DNA of 64,000 bases from Lentibacter sp. (GTDB lineage Bacteria > Pseudomonadota > Alphaproteobacteria > Rhodobacterales > Rhodobacteraceae), in NCBI GenBank assembly GCA_016744435.1, contig JADGEJ010000011.1, forward strand, positions 1 through 64,000, read 5' to 3'. The notes under the pieces were generated by a model. It was not told where the DNA came from and did no database searches. It saw only the letters and a program-made list of their open reading frames with translations. Positions 1-7,375 of this stretch are shown here, piece after piece; the stretch's first letter is position 1, and each line of letters begins with the position of its first letter. The translations under genes and the position numbers were made by a program.

Positions 1-93
1 CGATTGACGACAAGATACGAAAAGCTGAAACGCAACTTCCTATCAATGGTTCAAATCTTCGCAATCAGATGTTGGCTGAATTGAGTCCACACC

Positions 94-522
94 CTAGTCT
101 AACCGAGACCCCGCGAGCAAGAGGCCGAGCGAGCCATCAGGCAATTGCCCGAGTTGTTCAAAGAAATTGAGAAAGTCGAAATTGTTATAAGTTTCGACCA
201 TCTTGTCACCTTGGAACCTAACAAAAGCCATGCCAGTGACTTTCACATCCCGCGTTTCGGCGAGGTTTGTTGTGCGCACTTCAATATGTGCTGAAAGCCA
301 ATCGCCGTCTTCATGGGCGCGCAGGATTGTTGCGCTTGGCGGGGTGCACAGGGCACAGACGGCAGTGACGAGTTTTTTGAAGTCGTCAGGGTCGACGGCA
401 AAATCGGGCATAATGCCTGAGGCCCGCGTTTCGGCGGCAAATAACTCGTCGACAACTTCGAGGCGGCCCAATGTCCAAACCTGATCATACCATCGCTGTA
501 GGATATCAGTTTTGTGGCCCAT
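94..522 (-). CDS. SnoaL-like (NTF2-fold) protein
   Basis: A 142-residue soluble protein. The pattern of an N-terminal helix ending in a WTLGRLEVVDELFA-like stretch, a central strand region (GDWLSAHIEVRTT) and a late KVTGMAFVRFQGDKMVETYNN block is that of SnoaL-like/ester-cyclase proteins of the NTF2 fold, a family of small cyclases, isomerases and proteins of unknown role. An ATG two codons upstream (528) lies directly against the AGGAGA sequence, so the ATG at 522, about 6 nt from it, is the better start. The gene stands alone, with its 3' end near the window edge and the tmRNA gene upstream. No substrate can be inferred. Confidence 0.75.
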   Translation of the reverse strand: MGHKTDILQRWYDQVWTLGRLEVVDELFAAETRASGIMPDFAVDPDDFKKLVTAVCALCTPPSATILRAHEDGDWLSAHIEVRTTNLAETRDVKVTGMAFVRFQGDKMVETYNNFDFLNFFEQLGQLPDGSLGLLLAGSRLD

Positions 523-634
523 CTTCATTCTCCTGCCTGTTCAACAATCAGTAAATAGAAAGTCTGAAGGAATGGTAAGGAAGTGTATGAAAATGCTGGC
601 TTCTGTTGCCGTCTGTCGAGCTGAAGGGGAAGGT

Positions 635-960
635 GCCGGATTCTGTTGCCAGGCTCCGGCGGGCCCCGCCTTAGGTCGCTAAACGTAAGGACTTAGATTT
701 CAACAGTTCCGGTCGCTTACGCGGCCATCGCCATTGGAGCACTATTGTCATTTGCAATTGTACATTTTGGGCCGATACGGTGGCACCCAGCCGAAACAAA
801 GCTAACCCCTTTAGACGTTCGTCGATCCTATTTCGTCCCCATGATCCTCAAATGAAGGATGTTTGGTGGAGACGCCGGGTACCGCCCCCGGGTCCGATCC
901 GCTTATTACGAGCGCGTTTATGTCCATAGTCTCCGAGGAGACAGCTTACATATAGTGGGT
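635..960 (-). ncRNA. ssrA: tmRNA, circularly permuted two-piece alphaproteobacterial type
   Basis: Read on the minus strand, the acceptor piece comes first and ends in GTCTCCACCA (CCA end at 864). A 23-nt spacer (863-841) follows, then the coding piece starting GGGGACGAAATAGGATCGAC at 840. GGGGAC can pair with GTCTCC to form the acceptor stem, with one G-U pair. The tag reading frame runs from 755 to the stop at 719-717 and encodes ANDNSAPMAMAA, with the usual ANDN start and AA end. This is the permuted arrangement known from alphaproteobacteria, where the spacer is removed to give a two-piece RNA that rescues stalled ribosomes. The outer ends (about 960 and 635) are approximate. Inverted segments near 635-660 (GCCGGA/TCCGGC) probably belong to the 3' part of the coding piece. 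Confidence 0.95.
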
Positions 961-1070
961 CTTTGCCGTGATTTGAAGGGGGAATATGCGGGCGGGGTTT
1001 TGCGCCGGTGTTTGCAGGGCTATCGCTGAGCTGATACCAGCGCATTGAAGGTTTTATTAGGGGTGGCGTT

Positions 1071-1895
1071 TTGACAATTGGCTTTGAGATACTTATTGCA
1101 GCAATCACAGATGTATTTGCAAACTGGCGGCAAGCCTTGCGCATCCTGATTGCGCCTCTGGCTGTGTTGATTGCGGTGAGTGTTTGGGCCAACCAAACTG
1201 CACATTCATTTCAAATATGGGTTGGCCTCATCGCAGTGCTCGTAGACTTTTTCTTCCTAACTGTCGTTGCTGTTGGCTGGCATCGCTTTATCTTGCTTGA
1301 AGAAAACCCCGGTGCATTGACGCCGCGCCTTCCCGTTAAGGCAATGTTCGCATACTTCATTTCATGGTTTGCAGTTACGATAATTATCGCATTGTCTTTA
1401 ACTGCCATCGGGGCCGTGCTGTTTTTCGGCTACAAGCTGCTTGAGAAAACGGGGATCTTTGACAGGTTTGTTGATTTTTCGACGATGGTTCCCGAAAGCA
1501 TACTTGTCGGGGCGTTTTTCTTTGTGTTTACGGGTGTTTGGGCGCTTACCTATGCGCTTTTTCGACTGGGCATGCGCCTGCCGGCAAGGGCTGCCTTTGG
1601 CAAAAGCATAGGGCTTGACGCCTCACGTGTTTTAACCAAACCGATAGCCGGCGCGCTGGCTGTGACATCTGCGCTGATTGCGGGGATTACCGTTTTAGTT
1701 GCTTATGTTCCTGAGCTCTTTTTTGAGGGATCAGGAATATTCGTAGCTGTGCCAACACCCGCCCAAACCATCACAGAAAATATCGGATATGGCGTGACTG
1801 TTCTTCTTGGTGCAGCCGTTCTTAACGAGGTTTTCCGCCGCTCCGTGCCGCATGATGAGCTTGCGCGCGAGGTGGATGAGCAGCGCGAATCCTAA
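1071..1895 (+). CDS. polytopic membrane protein of unknown function
   Basis: A 274-residue integral membrane protein with about six hydrophobic segments, near residues 22-42, 47-75, 92-122, 143-175, 200-222 and 238-255. I recognise no domain. The TTG start at 1071 is preceded by AGGGGTGG about 5 nt upstream, and no later start is as well placed. The C-terminus ends in a charged tail (DELAREVDEQRES). It lies between the tmRNA gene and dmdA, with 220 nt of apparently empty sequence before dmdA, so no operon link is evident. Confidence 0.65.
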   Translation: MTIGFEILIAAITDVFANWRQALRILIAPLAVLIAVSVWANQTAHSFQIWVGLIAVLVDFFFLTVVAVGWHRFILLEENPGALTPRLPVKAMFAYFISWFAVTIIIALSLTAIGAVLFFGYKLLEKTGIFDRFVDFSTMVPESILVGAFFFVFTGVWALTYALFRLGMRLPARAAFGKSIGLDASRVLTKPIAGALAVTSALIAGITVLVAYVPELFFEGSGIFVAVPTPAQTITENIGYGVTVLLGAAVLNEVFRRSVPHDELAREVDEQRES

Positions 1896-2118
1896 CTCGA
1901 TAGTGTCGCCGCAGGCGCGCGGGCAACGCCGCTGCGATAGAGTTAATAATCTTTTTTGTCGCAAACAGTTTCTTTGTCGCAAACCGTGTCGCGGATAGAA
2001 GTATTGAAGCAAAAATCCTGTGCGAAAGTTTTGATGCCTTCAGTGTGGTGTCGTTACGTGTTCACAGACCGACAAACCTCCAATGAAGTGTAAATGACAG
2101 TTCAGAAGGAGGGCTTTG

Positions 2119-3222
2119 ATGCCACAAATAGCACTATCACGCCGCCTGCGCCGCACGCCTTTTAGCGAGGGTGTCGAAGCTGCCGGGGCTAAAGGCTTTA
2201 CGGTGTATAACCGCATGCTTTTGCCCACGGTTTTCCGCTCGGTGCAGGAAGATTACCGCCACTTAAAGGAAGCGGTTCAGCTGTGGGATGTCTCCTGTGA
2301 GCGCCAGGTTGAGCTGCGCGGGCCGGATGCGGGGCGCCTCATGCAGATGCTCACGCCGCGTGACTTACGCGGGATGAACGCTGGCCAGTGCTACTATGTG
2401 CCGATCGTTGACGAGACAGGCGGGATGCTCAACGACCCTGTCGCGGTTAAGCTGGCAGAAGACCGCTGGTGGATCTCGATTGCGGACAGTGACTTGTTGT
2501 TCTGGGTCAAGGGCATAGCCTATGGCTACCGGCTTGATGTGTTGGTTGACGAGCCAGACGTGAGCCCGCTGGCCGTGCAAGGCCCGCGCGCGGAGGACTT
2601 GATGGCTGAGGTCTTCGGCGATGCTGTGCGCGAGATAAAGTTCTTCCGTTTTGGTGTGTTCGGCTTTCAGGGCCGCAGCCTTGTGGTGGCGCGCTCGGGC
2701 TATTCAAAGCAGGGCGGTTTTGAGGTTTACGTTGAAGGCAGTGACATCGGCATGCCGCTTTGGAGCACGCTGATGGAGGCGGGCAAGAAGTTTGATGTGC
2801 ACGCAGGCTGCCCCAACCTGATCGAGCGTATCGAAGGCGGTTTGCTGAGTTATGGCAATGACATGACCGACGACAACACACCGCACGAATGCGGGCTCGG
2901 GCGGTTTTGCAACACGCAGTCAGCGATCGGCTGTGTTGGGCGTGATGCTTTGCTGCGGGTTGCACAAGAAGGGCCAGTGCGGCAAATTCGTGCTGTCGAA
3001 ATCCACGGTGATGCCGTCCCACCCTGTGACAGGTTGTGGCCAGTGATGGTCGGCGATAGACAGGTAGGTAGCATCAGCAGCGCGGCCTATTCGCCTGATT
3101 TTAGCACCAATGTCGCCATCGGGATGATCCGCATGATGCATTGGGACGAGGGCAGCGAAGTTGACGTGCTGACCCCGCAGGGCATCCAGCCTGCGACCGT
3201 AAAAGAGACATTCTGGCTATAA
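2119..3222 (+). CDS. dmdA: dimethylsulfoniopropionate demethylase
   Basis: A 367-residue protein of the GcvT/aminomethyltransferase fold. The N-terminus carries the blocks LWDVSCERQVELRGPDA and LMQMLTPRDL, the middle has SGYSKQGGFEVYVEG, and the C-terminal barrel ends in ATVKETFWL. DmdA transfers a methyl group from DMSP to tetrahydrofolate, giving methylmercaptopropionate. The call over glycine-cleavage T protein rests on overall pattern and on the neighbour: acuI starts 18 nt downstream, the classic Roseobacter dmdA-acuI pair. AAGGAGGG lies 5 nt before the ATG at 2119; a TTG one codon upstream is less likely. Confidence 0.9.
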   Translation: MPQIALSRRLRRTPFSEGVEAAGAKGFTVYNRMLLPTVFRSVQEDYRHLKEAVQLWDVSCERQVELRGPDAGRLMQMLTPRDLRGMNAGQCYYVPIVDETGGMLNDPVAVKLAEDRWWISIADSDLLFWVKGIAYGYRLDVLVDEPDVSPLAVQGPRAEDLMAEVFGDAVREIKFFRFGVFGFQGRSLVVARSGYSKQGGFEVYVEGSDIGMPLWSTLMEAGKKFDVHAGCPNLIERIEGGLLSYGNDMTDDNTPHECGLGRFCNTQSAIGCVGRDALLRVAQEGPVRQIRAVEIHGDAVPPCDRLWPVMVGDRQVGSISSAAYSPDFSTNVAIGMIRMMHWDEGSEVDVLTPQGIQPATVKETFWL

Positions 3223-3239
3223 CCAAGAGGACGAAATAA

Positions 3240-4232
3240 ATGAGCGAATTCAACGCACTGGTAGTAAGTAAAGACGAGGAAAGCGGCGAGACAAGCGCCG
3301 CAGTTGAAACGCTCACATTGGCGGATTTGCCAGAAGCTGAAGTTACCGTCGCGGTTGAGTATACGACGGTTAACTACAAAGACGGGCTTTGCCTGAGTTC
3401 TGGTGGCGGGCTTGTGCGCAAGTATCCGCATGTTCCGGGGATCGACTTTGCGGGCACTGTCGAGGCCTCGTCAGATGCGCGCTACAAAGCGGGCGACAAA
3501 GTCGTGCTGACAGGCTGGCGCGTGGGCGAGGCGCATTGGGGCGGCTATGCACAGAAGGTACGCGTAAAGGCCGACTGGTTGGTGCCGCTGCCCGCAGGGC
3601 TTGACGCGCGCCAAGCCATGGCCGTGGGAACGGCGGGCCTGACAGCGATGCTCTCGGTTATGGCGCTGGAAGATCACGGGATCAAAAGCGGGCCAGTGCT
3701 TGTTACGGGGGCCGCTGGCGGTGTTGGCTCGGTCGCGACGGCCATTTTGGCAAACCTCGGCTATGACGTGGCTGGTGTGACGGGGCGGCCAGAAACTGAA
3801 AGCTACCTTAAGTCATTGGGTGCAAAGCAAATTGTTGCCCGTGAGGAACTTGCTGAAACTGTCAAACGCCCGCTTGAAGGCGAGACATGGGGCGGCTGTA
3901 TCGACGCGGTTGGCGGCGCGATGTTGGCGCGTGTTCTGGGGCAGATGGAGTATGGCGCGAGTGTTGCTTCGGTTGGTTTGGCTGGTGGGGCTGGTTTGCC
4001 TGCGACAGTTATCCCCTTCCTTCTGCGCGGCGTGAACTTGCTGGGCATCGACAGCGTGATGCAGCCCTATGAAAACCGTGTGCGCGCTTGGGAGAGGATC
4101 GCCAAAGACCTGCCGATGGACAAGCTTGAGGCGATGGTTCAATCCGCGACGCTGGCTGATCTACCGCAACTTGGTAAAGACATCCTCAACGGTCAAGTAA
4201 AAGGCCGCGTTGTTGTTGATGTGAATGCTTGA
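3240..4232 (+). CDS. acuI: acryloyl-CoA reductase (NADPH), MDR family
   Basis: A 330-residue zinc-free medium-chain dehydrogenase/reductase. The N-terminal GroES-like part (to about residue 120) has NYKDGLC and PGIDFAGTVE. The Rossmann part begins with VLVTGAAGGVGS near residue 153, typical of the YhdH/AcuI subfamily. AcuI reduces toxic acryloyl-CoA to propionyl-CoA with NADPH, a step in DMSP and acrylate catabolism. It follows dmdA by 18 nt with an AAGAGGA ribosome-binding sequence, so co-transcription is likely. The enzyme also protects cells against acrylate, so the pair does not by itself prove growth on DMSP. Confidence 0.92.
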   Translation: MSEFNALVVSKDEESGETSAAVETLTLADLPEAEVTVAVEYTTVNYKDGLCLSSGGGLVRKYPHVPGIDFAGTVEASSDARYKAGDKVVLTGWRVGEAHWGGYAQKVRVKADWLVPLPAGLDARQAMAVGTAGLTAMLSVMALEDHGIKSGPVLVTGAAGGVGSVATAILANLGYDVAGVTGRPETESYLKSLGAKQIVAREELAETVKRPLEGETWGGCIDAVGGAMLARVLGQMEYGASVASVGLAGGAGLPATVIPFLLRGVNLLGIDSVMQPYENRVRAWERIAKDLPMDKLEAMVQSATLADLPQLGKDILNGQVKGRVVVDVNA

Positions 4233-4256
4233 TTGCCAACTCAGAAAGACAGACAA

Positions 4257-4673
4257 ATGAGCTATGATAACGACAATATTTTCGCCAAAATCCTGCGCGG
4301 TGAAATTCCGGCTTTTAAGGCATATGAAGATGATAACACCTTGTGTTTCATGGATATTATGCCGCGAGTGCCGGGGCATTGCCTTGTCATTCCGAAGACG
4401 CCATGCCGCAATATCTTGGATGCAACACCAGAGCAGTTGAACGCCTGTATGGCGACGGTGAGCACGGTTGCTAACGCCGCGATGAGCGCGTTTGGGGCGG
4501 ATGGAATTACGCTACAACAGTTCTCGGAAGAGGCAGGCGGGCAGGAGGTTTTCCACCTGCATTTCCACATTCTGCCACGCCATGAGGGCCAAAAAGTCGG
4601 GCCGCACGGTGTGATGGGCGACATGGGTGAAATCAAAGCCAACTGCGCCAAAATCGCCGCCGCTTTGGGCTGA
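4257..4673 (+). CDS. HIT family hydrolase
   Basis: A 138-residue histidine-triad protein. The signature HLHFHILP has its histidines at about residues 100, 102 and 104, and FAKILRGEIPAFKAYEDD is the typical N-terminal block of the HINT/PKCI branch. Such proteins hydrolyse nucleoside phosphoramidates or related nucleotides. The ATG at 4257 was chosen over an in-frame TTG at 4233 because family proteins start just before the FAKIL block. It begins 24 nt after acuI and may be read in the same transcript, but no functional link to DMSP is implied. Confidence 0.88.
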   Translation: MSYDNDNIFAKILRGEIPAFKAYEDDNTLCFMDIMPRVPGHCLVIPKTPCRNILDATPEQLNACMATVSTVANAAMSAFGADGITLQQFSEEAGGQEVFHLHFHILPRHEGQKVGPHGVMGDMGEIKANCAKIAAALG

Positions 4674-4703
4674 TTTTAAGGCTTTGCGAACCTCGGGTTA
4701 ACG

Positions 4704-4778
4704 GCCAAAACAGCCGTGCCTACGGTATGCAGCACTGTATGCAGCTAGGTGTGCATAACGCGTATGTACAGTTTTGCG
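4704..4778 (+). repeat. dispersed repeat copy A with palindromic core
   Basis: About 75 bp that align closely with 50319-50394. Shared blocks are GTGCCTAC, TATGCAGC, TGCAGCTA and the core TGCATAACGCGTATG followed by ACAGTTTT. The core is an inverted repeat TGCATA-ACGCG-TATGTA at 4752-4768, with one mismatch in this copy. It lies 30 nt after the HIT gene stop and upstream of the LuxR-type gene. The function is unknown. Confidence 0.75.
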
Positions 4779-4984
4779 CCGCGTGAACTGGTTAACGCGG
4801 CGCGCGCGGCGGGTGTTTTGAGCCTTGCTGATGTTGAACGCCACACGACTTTGGCCTTTGCGTCAGGAACGATCCCAAACATCGAGAACTGGATGTTCGT
4901 GAGGGGTGTGGCGAATGGCCGCAGTGAGCCCAGATCGACCGATGCCTGCAATGTGCATGAATGTCGGCTTTGGGTAATCTTGGT

Positions 4985-5014
4985 GTATCAAGTAAACGGA
5001 TGTTTTCTTGATAC
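4985..5014. promoter_or_regulatory. perfect 8-bp inverted repeat upstream of LuxR-type gene
   Basis: GTATCAAG (4985-4992) and CTTGATAC (5007-5014) are exact inverted copies around a 14-nt loop, 130 nt before the luxR-like start. No T-run follows, so it is more likely an operator or a structured leader than an intrinsic terminator. This is inference only. Confidence 0.35.
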
Positions 5015-5144
5015 GCTTTAAGCACGCGCGGTCAAAAAGTTACCAAAGTCTAAATTTTTTTGGCTGAGGTTTCCAAGCCTGCAATCATATTGTTAAAGTA
5101 TCGAAAAAGAGCCGCTGCCAAGATGAGCGGGGAGGGGCGGAAGC

Positions 5145-6284
5145 ATGAAAGACCTAGTTCAAAGTATTTTGTCGTGCAGCACGTCCCCCGAAAGCTGGGA
5201 TAAAACACTCGATACATTTAACGACACATTCGAGATATCTGCATCTTGTATGTTCTCCGTTCATGAATTTCGTGAATTTCGTATGAATTTTGCGTGGAGT
5301 GACTTTTTTCGTCAGAACCTTACTCCTGAAATTTCTGAAATGATGCAAAGCGGCGGGGATGTCGGGGACCAACCGGGCTATCGATTTCTATGCCAAAAAC
5401 CCGCACAGACCCTTTACGATGAACTGACAATGTTTGGGGTGAACCGTCACAAAGACCTGCCCCACTCTAATGTTAGAGACCTTACTGACGACTGGGGTTT
5501 TTGTATGCGTGTTGCCTCAGCCTTGAATAAGACGGGGCCATGGATCGACGGTATCTTTTTCCAGCACAGACAAGATACCGAATGGAGAAGCTTTGTTGGG
5601 GATAAGAGGCCCGACATCATTCTTCCCATCATGGCGAATAGCGTGGCTCTGGGTCGGACTCTGCAAGCTCTTCGCACCCGCTACAAAGCTTCACTCTCAA
5701 TTCTTGATGCACTCGGGCTTGGGGTGTTCCTTGTGGATGCTACTGGATGTGTGATCCAACACAACAAAGAAGCACAGCGCATTCTCGACGCCAGCGATGG
5801 ACTTTCAATGAATATGGGCAAACGCCTTAAGTTGCACTCACCCGACAAAACGAGTGAGCTTGAAGCAATGATAAATGTAGCTAATGGCTTGTTGCGTGGC
5901 GAGATGGGCGACGGACATTCCCTCATCTCCTCTGTACGGCCTTCTAGAGCGTATGATTATCTTTTTTCGGTTCGTTCACTTTCTGATTGCCGAGCAGAGC
6001 TAGAGATGGGTCTGAAGTGCGCTTTCGTAACGGTGATTGATCCTGCACGAAAAAACGCACTTTCAGCAGATGGTATTTCAACCCTTGGTCAGCTTTCTAA
6101 CGCTGAAAGCGAGATTGTCAGTCTACTTGTCCAAGGTTTTCGCCCCGCAAAAGTGGCCGAGCAGCGTGGCGTTAGCCTCAATACAGTCAAGACGCAACTT
6201 CAGGTGATCACCCAGAAACTGCGTTGTTCGACCCAAAGTGACATCATTCGGATGGCAGCGGCAACTCGGATACCACTAGAGTAG
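5145..6284 (+). CDS. LuxR-type transcriptional regulator, orphan
   Basis: A 379-residue protein with a C-terminal LuxR/FixJ helix-turn-helix at about residues 314-372 (SNAESEIVSLLVQGFRPAKV, then SLNTVKTQLQVI). A PAS-like segment sits near residues 185-300 (ILDALGLGVFLVDATG). The N-terminal part is not recognised, and I see neither an acyl-homoserine-lactone-binding domain nor a phospho-acceptor receiver domain, so the signal is unknown. A strong GGGGAGGGG precedes the ATG. The gene is followed by a palindrome (6341-6358) and two small exported proteins that could be its targets. Confidence 0.8.
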   Translation: MKDLVQSILSCSTSPESWDKTLDTFNDTFEISASCMFSVHEFREFRMNFAWSDFFRQNLTPEISEMMQSGGDVGDQPGYRFLCQKPAQTLYDELTMFGVNRHKDLPHSNVRDLTDDWGFCMRVASALNKTGPWIDGIFFQHRQDTEWRSFVGDKRPDIILPIMANSVALGRTLQALRTRYKASLSILDALGLGVFLVDATGCVIQHNKEAQRILDASDGLSMNMGKRLKLHSPDKTSELEAMINVANGLLRGEMGDGHSLISSVRPSRAYDYLFSVRSLSDCRAELEMGLKCAFVTVIDPARKNALSADGISTLGQLSNAESEIVSLLVQGFRPAKVAEQRGVSLNTVKTQLQVITQKLRCSTQSDIIRMAAATRIPLE

Positions 6285-6314
6285 AAAACACCACCGTTTA
6301 ATATATCGCCAAGT

Positions 6315-6358
6315 TCACCCAAAACTTAAATCATGCGGTAATCACCCAAATGGGTGAT
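6315..6358. promoter_or_regulatory. candidate operator: perfect 18-bp palindrome plus half-site
   Basis: ATCACCCA-AA-TGGGTGAT at 6341-6358 is an exact dyad. A further TCACCCAAA half-site lies at 6315-6323, 27 nt from the matching half of the dyad. The dyad ends 53 nt before the lipoprotein start, the right place for a promoter-proximal operator, and its length suits a LuxR-type dimer. Binding by the upstream regulator is inference. Confidence 0.5.
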
Positions 6359-6411
6359 TGGGTTTAGGGAAGCCACTCTAATAATAGGGGAAATACAACG
6401 GAGACATCACG

Positions 6412-6570
6412 ATGACCTTCAAGAAATCAGCGATATTGACTTTATCGCTAACGCTTTTCACCGCAGGATGTGAAAACCCCTATGTTGTCGGGGCAGGTGC
6501 GGCTCTTCTGAATGAATTTGGTGACGGTTCCTATGCTGGGGATCAGTTTATTTATGACGTCTATAACTGA
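6412..6570 (+). CDS. small predicted lipoprotein (52 aa)
   Basis: A 52-codon frame with a clear lipoprotein signal: start MTFKKS, a hydrophobic run (AILTLSLTLF) and a lipobox TAGC with the acylated cysteine at residue 20. The mature part is only about 33 residues (CENPYVVGAG, ending FIYDVYN) and matches no family I know. GGAGA lies 8 nt before the ATG. It stands between the palindrome and a small secreted protein, which starts 84 nt downstream. Entericidin-like or anchor roles are possible but unsupported. Confidence 0.6.
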   Translation: MTFKKSAILTLSLTLFTAGCENPYVVGAGAALLNEFGDGSYAGDQFIYDVYN

Positions 6571-6654
6571 TTTAAGGTGGTTAACGACAGTCAATGACTA
6601 AGCAGTTCCCGTATAGAAAACGGGCGTCCACGAAATTAATAGGGTACTACAAGT

Positions 6655-7026
6655 ATGAAATACTTTCATGACTACAGCAAAAAGAAAAGCGTTGTTTTAG
6701 CCTTGCTGATTGGTATGGTTTCAACTGGACAAGCAGCGTCAGCACAAAGTGTTAATAATGTTACGGCTGATCTTTACGGCAGTAACGGTAAAGTTCGCGT
6801 GAGCTTTTACAACCCAAATAGCTACAGAGTTCTTTGTACGGTTCATTACGCATTCTCAGGTGAGAGCTATGCAGCCTACTACGATGGTGGAACCTCAAAT
6901 TCTATTAATGGCCATTTCTATGGCGCTCCAGTTGCTGTATATCCGGGAAACGCTGATTATCTTCTTACCCCACCAGCAAATAAAACGTTTTCGGTTCAAT
7001 GGTTAAGGCATCGCTGCAAAAAGTAA
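6655..7026 (+). CDS. small secreted protein of unknown function
   Basis: A 123-residue protein with an N-terminal signal peptide: basic start MKYFHDYSKKK, hydrophobic core VVLALLIGMV and a likely cleavage after QAASA near residue 30. The mature part of about 93 residues is rich in Tyr, Asn, Ser and Gly, looks mostly beta-strand and ends in a basic tail (RHRCKK). It has two cysteines. No domain is recognised. The base composition is more AT-rich than the neighbouring housekeeping genes, as in the small gene upstream, which hints at an accessory origin. Confidence 0.6.
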   Translation: MKYFHDYSKKKSVVLALLIGMVSTGQAASAQSVNNVTADLYGSNGKVRVSFYNPNSYRVLCTVHYAFSGESYAAYYDGGTSNSINGHFYGAPVAVYPGNADYLLTPPANKTFSVQWLRHRCKK

Positions 7027-7321
7027 TGGTGTCGTGCAGGTTTTAACATAATTTAGCCTTTGCGTTCTCGGTCAATCCGGAAAGCTTGTCATTCGAACAG
7101 CCGTAGCGAAAGCCCGCTTCGCCCCGCATTGCCGCCCTCGGCTCATTCCGCGATGAAGGTCTGGTTTGGGCCGGAAATGCATGACGGTTTGGCCAGTGTT
7201 GTGTGACGCCTTGCCGAGTGGGGGGGAAGAAGCCCGCGGCGTCGGGGCAAAGCCACATGGCAAGGCTGCTGGCTGGCTGGCGTGAGTATTTTTGCGAAGA
7301 GAAAACTGGCAAGTGGCCAAC
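7027..7321. other. intergenic region without a supported gene
   Basis: About 295 nt between the secreted protein and the BCCT terminator. Short open frames here have no ribosome-binding site or domain. Near its end, 7283-7306 (GAGTATTTTTGCGAAGAGAA) resembles the tail of the REP-like elements listed below, as a degenerate copy. Confidence 0.5.
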
Positions 7322-7357
7322 AAAAAAGCGGCGCCGGATTGCTCGGGCGCCGCTTTG
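7322..7357 (-). terminator. intrinsic terminator of the BCCT gene
   Basis: On the minus strand AAGCGGCGCC and GGCGCCGCTT form a 10-bp GC-rich stem around a loop of about 10 nt, followed by TTTTTTG. It starts 19 nt after the transporter stop codon. Confidence 0.85.
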
Positions 7358-7375
7358 GTTTGTTTTGCTCTGAGC

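Larger units (their letters stand above)
4674..5144. other. intergenic stretch with repeat and inverted repeat
   Basis: This 471-nt stretch holds copy A of a dispersed repeat (4704-4778) and an 8-bp inverted repeat (4985-5014). An open frame from 4749 (or from an ATG at 4764) to 5021 crosses it, but it has no convincing ribosome-binding site or recognisable domain, so I do not call it a gene. The end of the stretch (about 5030-5144) presumably carries the promoter and the GGAGGGG ribosome-binding site of the LuxR-type gene. Confidence 0.6.

Noticed and set aside
3-170. Open plus-strand frame from the window edge, with protein-like sequence at first
   Set aside because: It could be the tail of a gene that starts outside the window, but it runs 77 nt into the SnoaL-like gene in antisense and its last part looks like a shadow. 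Too little is visible to call it.
4749-5021. 90-codon plus-strand frame after the HIT gene
   Set aside because: It starts within the dispersed repeat, has no ribosome-binding site and no family resemblance; copy B of the repeat has a stop codon soon after the same start.
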